Of a DNA stretch of 64,000 bases, positions 1-9,839 are shown in pieces. Source of the DNA: Diplosphaera chodatii (taxonomy: Eukaryota > Chlorophyta > Trebouxiophyceae > Prasiolales > Stichococcaceae); the NCBI GenBank assembly GCA_032358165.1, contig JAALGY010000032.1:4092001-4156000 (forward strand), in the 5' to 3' direction. The notes under the pieces were generated by a model. The model had not been told where the DNA came from. It did no database searches and saw only the letters and a program-made list of their open reading frames with translations. Made by a program: the position numbers and the translations under genes. Numbering within the stretch: position 1 is the first letter of the stretch; every line of letters starts with the position of its first letter.

Positions 1-3000
1 CTGCGGGCGGCTGTGCCAGCAGCTTTTGGCTCGGGGCCATGGTCACAGCACCGTCCGTCGAGGGCCCAGCTGTGTGCCCACGCATAGCAAACAGACGTTT
101 GCGCTGCGCTGCAGGGCCTGCATCGGAGGAGCTGCCGTACACAGAGGAGTTCTTCCTTCCCGGCAGCGGCGCGACCCGCGGTTTGACAAGCCAGGACTTG
201 GAAACAATGCGCACCCAGGTCAGTGCACTGGTCGCGTATCACATCACTGAGCGCATCGGTCAGCGCATCGCTCAGCGCAGCACAGGCACAGCAATGCTCA
301 ATATCAGCATTGCGGCAGCACGGCCCACTTCAGCAGTCGTGAAAGCACACGTGTGCCGCCCGGACGCTGCCCCACTCCCCTGACGTCCGTGCTCGTGGTG
401 TGCAACACCTCGCAAAGCATCGGTCGGTCACCGCTGACGAATGGCGCAGAAACCGTCTGCCTGGTGATGCGCAGGACACGGACGACGAGGAGGAGGCGAC
501 GCCGCAGCCGCCAACGCCGCCGCCCACGATGCAGGACGGCACCATCGACATCTGGGCCAGCCGCCCGCGGCAGCCGCGCTCCCTGGCCGCCGGTGCGCCG
601 CCGGGCATCTGCCTAATAGGGAATTGCGCAGGGATCTGCCCATGAAGCATAGGGAGTTGAGAGTCTCCAAGCGAGATAGCTAGCCCGCCAGCATGCTTGT
701 GTTCAAGGTCCCCGTATCCCGCTGGTGTAGCTCCTCGTGGGCACAGCCTCTGGGTACAGCTGCTCAGGGGGGAAGGGCACCGTCCCCAGAGATATACGAC
801 CCTGCATTATCATGGCAACAGCTGTGTTGCCGAAGGATGTCTGCAAACACAAACGTTCAGCCAGCCGCCATGGCAGTGTAGCTCTGAGGCTGCAAGAGCG
901 GGCAACCTTTTTTTGGCGTCAAGCGCTCATCTGCAGCAGGGTGCGCTGGCTGAGCAGCGCAGCTGCAAATTGCTGCAGAAAGGACCGCCGAGCCGCCCAC
1001 AAGGGTGGCCCCGGAGCAGCAGCCGCCCACAAGGGTGACCCCGGAGCAGCAGCCGTCCACAAGGGTGACCCCGGAGCCGCAGCCGAGCGCCGCCGAGGCT
1101 GACGGCACTGACCTCACGATGCTGCCACAGCTCGACGACTCACAGCTCGCAGAAGAGGCATGCATGTGGTTGCTGCTGGACCTCTGTGCAGTCTTGCTGG
1201 TGCAGTGCAGATTACTCAGATGGGTGCTCACAGCGCGCATGCAGGCCTGACTGATGTATATGCATGGTGCTGAAGCATGTTGTGCTGCGGCTCATGCAGG
1301 AGGAACCTCCCGCAGCAGATGATCGGGACCCGGTCTGGCTGGCGGAGCGCATGATGAAGGAGTATGAAGGTGCGCTCATGCTGTGTCTCCACCGCCTGAC
1401 ACCTTGCAAGATGCCCATGCACAATTGATGGGCCTGCTCCATCTTGTGCTTCATGACAGCTTGTCCTGTCCGCAGCTGTTCACTGCCACTCAGGCCAATT
1501 GCAGTGCAGCCTCCCGACTCGTAACAATTGAGCCTCTACTACCAGGATTTGGGGTTGTTCTGTGCTCGCAGGCGGCACACGGCGGCGCGAGGCGCAGCCG
1601 ATTGTAGAGCCCGAGGCGGACTTCACGGGCGAGGACATCCGGCTCGTGACTGCAGCGCGCCTGGTGCCCCACCCCGAGAAGGTGCCCCACCCTGCAGCGA
1701 TGCTGCCCTGCCGCACATCAACACTGGCCTGTGCAGCACAACTGTGTAACCGCAGCCTCCTAGATCCGGATGTAAACCCATGTACACGTAGTGATGCAAA
1801 CAATTGACGAGACCTCTGCAAAAGCTCTGTGCGCTGATCATGGGTGCTAGTAACCAACAGTGACTGTCTCCACAGGCGGCGACGGGCGGCGAGGATGCAT
1901 ACTTCATCTTACGAGATGGGCGTGGCGCCTGTGGTGTCGCCGACGGCGTCGGCTCATGGGTCATGGACGGCGTCAACCCCGCAGAGTTTCCCAGGTGTGT
2001 TGGCCGCATTATCCTTCAGCGCAAGATCCCAAACGCCTGTACCTGTTAGAAAAGTAGCTGTCGGTCTCTGAAGGTTTTGGACACAGCAGTCCCATGCCCT
2101 CAGAACACCAGTACGATGCAGACACAGCAGGGGGACGACCCTTGCTGCATTGCCTGTTTGCCAGGCACAACCAGGGACTTGTATTCTGGCAACAGACCCT
2201 ACACAAGTCTGTTTGGACTGGCAGGCCCCAGTCGCTCCGCGCAAAACAACTGCAGATGATTGGTGCATTGCAAGCATCTGGCGCAGCACATTGAAGGCAT
2301 GGGAGTGCCTGTGGTGTTGTATTCTTCTACTTTTGTGGCACATACGCAGCTCCATGCCGCAGCAGGCATGCCCAGCGCAATGCTGCAGCAGATGGACTGG
2401 AGAGAGCATGCTGGCTCACAAGTGCTGTGGTTCACTCTTTTAATTGTCCCTGTGTCACCACCACCATTCAGCACGCGATGATATACCCACAATCATGCCG
2501 CAGGCAGCTGGTGAAGAACCTGGAGCAGGCGCTGGTGCAGCGGGACTGGGAGCACGATGACGATGGCCTCCGGGGCGTCCTGCACTCCGCCCACCAGAAG
2601 GCCACCGCGCCAGGTGACAGGGATTTCTAAGCTGCAGCACCGACTCGAAGGGTGACCCACGCCCTTCATCTCGCGTCACCTCTGCAGGCGGGGTCTCAGC
2701 TCCAATGTTGCCTGCCCTTGATCTGGCAAATCGTCTGCACTGCAGGCAGCGCCACGGTCATCCTGGCGGCCGCCGGCGAGGGTGGCATCGTGCATGTCGC
2801 GAATCTGGGCGATTGCGGTGTCCGCATCGTGCGCGATGGCGAGTGCTCCTTTGCCAGCACGGTGAGAGATTGGGGGGCGAGAGGTTGGTCTGACTCTGTG
2901 GAGTTAGTGCGATGTAGACGTGCGTGGGATGTGCTCTTACAGCCATCTGCCTGATTCTCTGCACCACAGATGCAAGCGGAAGTCAATTCTGCACACTACA

Positions 3001-4064
3001 CCTACAGCACATGCAGCATCTCCCCATTTGGTATAGTGTCTTCCGCATGGTAGGCCTGCAACGGTGGCAGGTCATGGCATGTAGGTTTGCGTGTTGGCAG
3101 GCCGCAGCAGCTGAGCTCATGACCACCTGATGCAGGACATGCTGCACGACTACAACACCCCCTTCCAGCTGGCGAAGATCGAGGAGGACGACGATGAGGA
3201 GGAGGTGGACTCTCCGGACGACGCGGAACTCTATGACATCGAGGTGCGCCATAGTACACAAAAATCATCGAGAGGCCGGTCATGCTGTGGCAGCTGCAGT
3301 GTTTGCTGACACTGCTGTCAGCCATGCTCGAAGGTCGTCGGGACTCTGCTGTTCTCATCGGCATCACGGCGTATGCAGGTGGCGCCAGGCGACACCATGA
3401 TCATCGCCTCCGATGGCCTGTTTGACAACCTCTTCGATGAGGAGATCGCCGAGATCGTGAATGCGCTCGTGCGGGTGCGGATGATGACCCCAGTTGCAGT
3501 GTTTGCCTGAGCTTTGCTGCATGCTGCGGCGATGCTGCAGTGCTTGCGCCAGCACAGCCTGAGCGCATGCCGGCAGGTTGCCTACAGGTTTCACAGTCGC
3601 ACTGTGCCCCTGCTGCAGGGCAAGAGAGACGAGCGCATGGCGCAGGTCGCGGCCGCTGCACTTGCGGACGCTGCTGTCTCAAAGGTGGGGCTGCCACTTC
3701 GTCGTTTGCGGCAGAGCCACGCTGTTCCTTCTAGAAGCTCATGCTTCGGAGAAGCGCAGTTTTGATTGGATGCACAGCCCGAAGGAAGGCTGCCGCTGGC
3801 TGATCAGGCGTCTCCTGTGTCATAAACGGTTCCAAGGTCAGTTTGCGCTGCGTAGCTGCTGACGACGCCTTTTGTGGTGCCACTGGGCTGCGCTGACGTC
3901 GTCTGCCGTTCCCGCCCCCTCAGGTCAACGACAAGGACTCGCGGACGCCCTGGGTGGCGGCAGCGGCGCGCGCGGGGGAGCTGCCGCCGTGGCAGCGGCT
4001 GCGGCCCCGGGGTGGCAAGGTGGACGACATCACCGTGGTGGTGGCGCTGGTTAACAAGGGCTGA
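1..4064 (+). CDS. PP2C-family Ser/Thr protein phosphatase (PPTC7-like), 5' partial
   Basis: Metal-dependent protein phosphatase that removes phosphate from Ser/Thr. Exons seen: 115-218, 475-592, 979-1157, 1300-1369, 1572-1681, 1876-1994, 2504-2613, 2746-2861, 3136-3243, 3379-3474, 3619-3684, 3924-4064. They chain in phase for about 444 residues; the start lies left of the window. The catalytic domain begins near 1640. It shows TGGEDAYF then GVADGVGSW (1876-1994), ANLGDCGVR (about 2800), IIASDGLFDNLFDEE (3379-3474) and GGKVDDITVVVA before the stop, which are the metal-binding Asp motifs of PP2C. The GEDAYF/GVADGVGSW form is typical of the PPTC7/plant PP2C26-55 clade, often organellar (family knowledge). 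The N-terminal half is acidic and low-complexity, with 10-residue repeats. The intron after 1157 uses a GC donor. The exons before 1572 are less certain than the catalytic ones. Confidence 0.85.
994..1083 (+). repeat. 30-bp tandem repeat within PP2C coding exon
   Basis: About three copies of a 30-nt unit (CCCACAAGGGTGACCCCGGA followed by GCAGCAGCCG, with small changes). In frame it encodes a Pro/Gln-rich 10-residue unit of the form P-[PS]-T-R-V-[AT]-P-E-[QP]-Q, inside the exon at 979-1157. Confidence 0.75.
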
Positions 4065-5229
4065 AGGCTTGGGCTCAAGGAGTGCGAGCATGTGCGGGCT
4101 GGTGGGCCGCAAGTGCCAGGGTGGCGGAGAAATTTGACGGCGGGGCCCAAGCAGCTCCCCTAGGGGAGGCTCGGGCAGCAGGCTGCAGCAGCCAAGCTGA
4201 ATTGGTGACAGACGGCAGCGCGCCATCGTTGCAGCATGCCCGTACTGCTGTTGGCGTGAGGTCTGTTGTAGCATCCTGCACTGAAGTAAGACATTGCCCG
4301 CGCTGCAAATGCAGATGAACGCATCATTTGACGACGAGGCTGCATGGCCGCTGGCGCAGTTCCATTGCCTGATCGTTGTTGATGTGGTTTCCAGCGGCAA
4401 CAGTGCTGCTTGTGTGGCGTTAGTCTATTCGCAGTATTGTCAATTACAGCCTGCCACTCGGTTCGATGCACTGTAGCTGTGACCCTGGCACTATCACACC
4501 TGCAGCCGCCCTGCAGTGGTAAGATGTCACCGGTTTCGGCTCCGTCAGCATCCCGACTGCTCACGCCCCGAGGCGGAGGCCGGTCTCACTCACACAGCGA
4601 TCTTGCAGTTTTGAGAGACACGTGCCGCAAACTACAGCAACAGACTGCAGCGTGAGGCAGGTAGGCACCGGTCAGCGTGCCCAGACCAGTCGCTTGTGTG
4701 CCCGCAACGCAGCAGTGTCGTGCTGGATATCTTTGTCAGGCAGTAGCTCTGTTCTGCCTAGTGTAGCTGTAAAAGTTCAAGCTCCAGCCTTTGGAAGCTA
4801 GGGTGACTGGAGTGAGAGGGTTGTCGCCGTGGCAACGCGCTGCTGCCCATTTCGGATGCTGCGACCCCTCACACGACAAGCTTTGCGTCGTGGTCGTCCC
4901 GCGTGTCAGCGGCGCCCGCAGATTGTCCGAGTGGATACAGCAACCTATGTGCTCTCTAGACTGTGAACAGAGACGTATATAGCGCCGCTGCACCGCTTGT
5001 CCGAGTCACGGAGTGGACCTCTGGAGGCAGACAGGCTGTGCTGGCCGGGTGCATCGCTTACGGCCTACTACCCCGTAACAGATCGTGCTCGTGTACGTTC
5101 GCTCAGAAGCGCGTGGTCGCCAAACATAGTCCAGAGGCACCGTCAGCTGCATGCAAGCTGCCACGGCCCTGCAGCAGGCCCGTACTTGGCAGCAGCCTGA
5201 GGCGAATCCATGATGCTGCAGGCCCCAGC
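4065..5229. other. intergenic region between PP2C and the 107-aa protein
   Basis: Holds the 3' UTR of the phosphatase and the promoter/5' UTR of the next gene. I found no exon chain or family motif on either strand. A TGTAA lies near 4765, far from the stop codon. Confidence 0.5.
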
Positions 5230-5936
5230 ATGAACCAGAACACAGGGCAGCTGCACCCGGGAGCCGGCGTGGCGCCGCCGTCGGGCGCCCCGGGCCACCT
5301 TCACAACGCCGGTGCCGCTGGCGGCCCCGCAGTGACCGGCATGGAGCACCCCGCGGCGCCCAGAGCCCCTGGAGCAGGCGGCGTGGCGGTCGGCGGCGGC
5401 GGCGGCCACTCCAAGGGCCCCTCCAGCTCCCTGGATATGATCGCCCTCGCCCTCACCATCTTCCTGGTGGGTCATTCCGCACCTCGACGCCCAGCTGCCC
5501 GCGTCGCGCTCCCGTAGCTGCCACCAACCTGCATGTCGCACCCGCCAGCTCCAAGCCGCTGCTCATGTCCAACAGGAACAGGACGCTGAACTCGTGCATA
5601 TTTCAGCCTGCATGGTTCTGTTGATTTGGCAGTCTGCTCTCACTTGTGTCCCGTTCTGCTGCAGGTGGTCTGGCAGATCATCCTGATGGCGATTGCCGGC
5701 CGCACTCTGGACAAGGTGAGTGTGCTGCGCAAGCTGCATCTGGCAGACTGCTGTGCGCTGCCGCATAAGGCTACACTGTCCATGTGTGTCTCGCGCTGCC
5801 GTTCACATTCATTAAATATTTTTCAGTCTGAAAACCCAGAAATAACACATGCTGCTCTCCTTTTCTGCTCTGGCCTAACATGCTGCCCACCTGCCTGCAG
5901 GTCAACGACCTCCGGAACTTCGTCGTGTTCGTTTGA
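5230..5936 (+). CDS. 107-aa single-pass membrane microprotein, unknown function
   Basis: Three exons in phase: 5230-5466, 5665-5715, 5901-5936, giving about 107 residues. The first 65 residues are Gly/Ala/Pro/His-rich and disordered-looking. One hydrophobic helix follows, spliced across the first intron (MIALALTIFLV joined to VWQIILMAIAG), then a short tail ending NFVVFV. This suggests a tail-anchored membrane protein (inference). I do not recognise a family. The start was chosen as the first ATG giving an uninterrupted exon up to a good GTGGGT donor. A TGTAA lies 20 nt after the stop, where a chlorophyte poly(A) signal is expected. Confidence 0.6.
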
Positions 5937-5956
5937 TGCTGGCACTCACGCTGGTA

Positions 5957-5961
5957 TGTAA
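5957..5961 (+). terminator. candidate poly(A) signal TGTAA
   Basis: TGTAA 20 nt downstream of the TGA at 5934-5936. TGTAA is the known near-upstream polyadenylation element of chlorophyte algae; its position fits this short gene. Confidence 0.5.
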
Positions 5962-6536
5962 GGATGACTGCAGAGCAATAGGCGTGCAAATGGCATAGTT
6001 GCGGTGGCTGCCAATGGTTTAGTGCCCTGGTGAACTGTAGAAAGTATAGGCAGGATTGCAAAGCTTGTTATGTGCCTAGCGTTGATCATTCAACTTTTGT
6101 GCACTGTGACATGAGCATGGCAGGTGCATTGCTCCGGGTGCCGATTGGTACCCTGCCTCCAATGCTTACTGATGCCTTGGCTTGGGGTTTAAACAACGTC
6201 AATGGTTGAGCATCCAGAGCACAACCTGACCAAAAACCCGGCACTCGGGTTGCATCTCGACGGTCAGCAATATATAGACATGCATGTGCTCTCAAGATGG
6301 GGCCTTGCAAAGCGGGACACTACAGACACCTTATGAAGTTCCAAGCTTTGCTGCGGCATTGCATGTGCAGCGTTGCTGCTCGTGCTCGATGGCTGCTGTG
6401 CAGCAGCCACGCCATGCACTGCTGGCTTTCCCACCAGCATCATGCAAAGAATGGCAGTGCTGCTGCGCCGGGTATGTTCTCACTACATCAGCACAGCCAA
6501 CTCTGCCAACAGGTTTGCCGCCCTCCTGCTGCCCAA
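5962..6536. other. convergent intergenic region
   Basis: Lies between the 3' ends of the 107-aa gene (+) and eIF1A (-). It should hold the eIF1A 3' UTR. Nothing else recognisable. Confidence 0.5.
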
Positions 6537-7969
6537 TCAAATCTCCGACACATCCTCGAAATCGAAGTACTCGTCCCGATCCTCGTCCTCGCCAAAGGCA
6601 TCCGTCTCATTGACGCGGACTGCAGCAGAGCCAACAGCATGAATTTTGCAGCGTGTGACCCGGGGGCAGAACGAGTAAGCATGGCGATGCTGGCGGCAAG
6701 ATGCAATGGCCTGCTAACGCAGAAGCAGGATGCGACTGCCGCAGCCGAGCAGCAGTCCTGCAAACTTCAGGACAGCATGCATGCATGCTGCTCGTCTAAG
6801 ACGCACTGTTGTCAGGGAGCTCGCCGTACGCCTTGAGGCTACGCGCCTCGTCTGCCATGTACCTGCGGCAGTGCATTGCAACATCAGCCAGATCGACAGA
6901 TGCATGGAACACTTTGCAGCAATGTGCAGGCCTCGAGCAGGCCTTGAGCAGTCAGTGTGCGCCAGCATAGCATAGTAATACTTGCGACACAGGCATGGTA
7001 TCAGCTTCTAGGCGTAGGGGTATAGCAGCATGGTGCACACACTTCAGGATAACATCCGCCTTCTCGTCCTGGTAGTCCCGCAGCCCCACCAGGATGATGT
7101 CACCCTGTAGGCAGCAGGAATGACTCAAATGAAGCCATGTACGTCGATGCAGCGTGGATTCGAGAGAAAGTGACTGCCTCGCTCCGCAGTGATGTGGCCG
7201 ACGGTGGCTCACACCATCAGGTGTGCGAGTGGGCGCCATGAGGCGCAAAGGCACAGTACTCACCATGTTGACCCAGACCTTCTTCCGCATCTTGCCGCGG
7301 ATGTGACACAACCGCTTGATGCCGTCTATGCACTGCGCCTCCAGCCGCCCGTTGCCCAGCATGCGCAGCACCTGTGCATACTCTGCAGGTGGCAAACACA
7401 TCACTTCGTCAGCTGACGCTGGTTTCTGCACTCAGCAGCACCGCAGCATGCGCGGTGTGCTTGCATGCGTCCAGCACTACGGTCGGCTTCATACTGTCTT
7501 GCTGTAGCGGCAAACATAGCTACGACCATGCTGATAGTACGGGTCGGCAGCTGAGCAGACACACAAGGTTTGTGGCGCACCCTGGCCATCCTCCTTGAAG
7601 ATGAGCTCGCGCTTCTCCTCCGACTCGTTCTTTCCTCTGCGCCTGTTCTTTCCTCCCTTTCCTGCAGACATTAGCGCAGCAGATTGCCACAGGCCGGCAG
7701 CTCAGGTGCCGGCCTGCACCAGCCGCAAGCTGGGTGGCGCACACAGCCGTGCGTTGCTCAACGCCCAGGGTGCAGGTGCCAGGTTGCTGCCGTGCGTTCT
7801 CTGCCACTGCCATTGCTGGTGAGCTGATGTGCATGTACGTGCAGAACGAGGATGCTGCCTGCTCGCAAGCTTGCAAACTCCCCATAATGATATTTGCAGC
7901 CTGGGGCTTGTGCAGGGCCGCAGCAAGCTATGGGCTTAGCAGCCATTGCTCACCCTTATTCTTCGGCAT
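6537..7969 (-). CDS. EIF1A: translation initiation factor eIF1A
   Basis: Cytosolic translation factor that binds the 40S A-site and promotes scanning and start-codon selection with eIF1. Six exons on the minus strand: 7954-7969, 7581-7661, 7264-7382, 7043-7104, 6807-6862, 6537-6619. They sum to 417 nt, or 138 residues, close to the usual 140-155. The protein opens [19 protein letters not shown], the basic N-terminal tail of the family. The OB-fold follows, with [34 protein letters not shown] and [16 protein letters not shown]. It ends in the acidic C-terminal tail ([18 protein letters not shown]...EDVSEI). The 16-nt first exon is fixed by the family N-terminus and by phase. All splice sites are GT-AG. 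Confidence 0.96.
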
Positions 7970-8549
7970 CCCTGTCCGCTATCACCCGACCGTTTGCGCT
8001 TGGTGCTGATGGGTGGTTCGAAGTCTGAGAGCTGATAATCAGCAGGAGGCTCTGCAGCTACAATTTGCTTCAGGGCGCCGTGTGACGTGGAGGTACAGCC
8101 AAAGTAGCAACAGCGCAAAGGTCAAGCGGTTGTGCGGTTGGATTTGCTGCGAGCTGCACAGCGACTGTGTCTCGCTGCGAGCGACTGGCTCAACTATGAG
8201 AGTCTCAGGCTGCGGCGGGACACTCATCCACCTAGCTCTAGAAACTGGAATGCCTGGATTCGCAGGGAAGCAGGATGCAGCTGTCGCACGTCGGAAGCTC
8301 AGAGTGTGACTTCGTCCGCCCTCCGCCGTCTCGCCGTGCTGCCCCCAACCCAGCCTGCCATGCAGCCAAGGGCGTGCAGTGCTGCGCTTCAGCTCCGAAC
8401 ACCTGGCGTACAGAGCACCAAAAGTGGGGGTTGTTCCAACCATGATGGCGAGCTGACGCAGGTTGCTGCATTTCGTCAACAGCACGGTGTCTGCGTGACG
8501 CTGCCACAGCAGCAAATCCACAAAATAAGGGGAATTCACCCAAATTGAG
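7970..8549. other. divergent intergenic region (eIF1A / 73-aa gene)
   Basis: About 580 bp between the eIF1A start (-) and the start of the 73-aa gene (+), so it should hold both promoters. A long open frame on the minus strand runs through it (8039-8809), but it has no family signal and I did not call it. Confidence 0.45.
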
Positions 8550-9179
8550 ATGTCGCAGTCGAGCTCCACCTCCTTCGTCACAGCAGGTATGGCCTGCGTC
8601 ATGGCCATCTGTCTCAAGGGCATCTGCTTGACGCACGAGGCGATTTGCTCCATGCGACACGTTTGAGCCAGATACGCAGAGAGCCAGCAGCAGCTCCACG
8701 GTAGTTGCCCTGATGTGACGTCCCCGCTCCCCACTGCTGGGTGCGGATCCAAAGCCGCGGGTGCAGGTAGGTATTGCGTATAGCCCTCAAACGACTGCCC
8801 AGCTCTCACGTTGTTCCGTATTCATGGTTTAGCGCCGTTCTGGGCTACGCTGTGCACTTTGCTGCACGCGCTGGTGCAGTTCGTCCAAGTGCTGTGGCCC
8901 AGAGCGGCAAAGCTGCGGCCTCCCCGCTGGAGGAGCGCTATGTGGCGGGTTCCCTGACCAAGAAGAGCGGCGAGATCGTGCGCCTCCTTCAAGACTTCAA
9001 GACCAACATGCAGGCGGTATGTTTGGAGAGCATCATCAGCACCTGCATGTTCCTCTGCTTGCCATGCCGACATTGTGCTGCTCTTCCAGCCAGCTGCAAG
9101 TTGAGCACCCCATTGCAGCGATATCTGACAGCTGTTCGACTTCTGCAAACAGCTGGAGCGCTGGAATGCGGGGAACTAA
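8550..9179 (+). CDS. 73-aa helical microprotein, unknown function
   Basis: Three exons in phase: 8550-8586, 8880-9016, 9132-9179, encoding about 73 residues. It begins MSQSSSTSFVTA, a polar and probably unstructured leader. The core looks like a continuous amphipathic helix (LEERYVAGSLTKKSGEI, then LLQDFKTNMQALFDFCKQL) ending RWNAGN. There is no signal peptide or membrane segment. The size and single long helix suggest a small subunit of a larger complex (inference). I cannot name a family. Donors and acceptors are canonical, and splicing fixes the frame, which supports a real gene despite the size. Confidence 0.6.
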
Positions 9180-9531
9180 AAGTAGCGCCGCTGCTGGGCA
9201 TCATTCCACTCACTCGTGTGGAACAGACAGCATGGTGAGATGACAACACAGTCATCTGTAGCATCAGCACATCATGTGTATCTGAGATTTGTGCATTTTC
9301 AGGCACGCTGTGGTCAGCACGCCAGCGCCATCTGTTACACGATGCTTGCCATTCAGTGGACATAAGCATGCAAGCGCTGCAGCAATTGCTGCTATGTGCC
9401 GAGCTTCAGATGCGAGTTTTCAAGCGGGACTTGGGTCTAGATTGTTTGCAGGACGCCAGTACCTTTCCAGTGTAGCGTGCAGCTCAGTGTGCTGTTCCAA
9501 CGTTTAGAGTAGCAACCGCATCGAAGTAAAG

Positions 9532-9536
9532 TGTAA
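9532..9536 (+). terminator. candidate poly(A) signal TGTAA
   Basis: TGTAA about 350 nt after the stop of the 73-aa gene; it fits a chlorophyte 3' UTR. Confidence 0.35.
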
Positions 9537-9839
9537 GGGTCCTCGTCGCATGCTATGCCTGGGTGGTCCTGGAGCACGTTGCCCTCATCATTTCATATCA
9601 TGTTGTCTGTCATAGCGGCACCCGAGGGGGGTTGGCAGCCATGCATGACACTGCCCCCTTCATCCTCTGTCTATCTACAGACGAAGTGCCTGCCGTCGGT
9701 TTGGATTGAACTCAAGCAACAGCACCCTTGTTCTCTACGCTGTTTATGATACCTGCTGAAAGTGTGAGATTGCGTGCCTTGAAGCTCATGTGTCCTGGCA
9801 TTGTCAATGTTGTCGTTGTCGTTATTGTTGCAACCTGGC
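9537..9839. other. convergent intergenic region
   Basis: Lies between the 3' ends of the 73-aa gene (+) and the oligopeptidase (-). It should hold the oligopeptidase 3' UTR; nothing else seen. Confidence 0.45.

Noticed and set aside
8039..8809. 256-residue open frame on the minus strand
   Set aside because: No family motif, no hydrophobic pattern, and it overlaps exon 1 of the 73-aa gene in antisense; long chance frames are common in GC-rich DNA.
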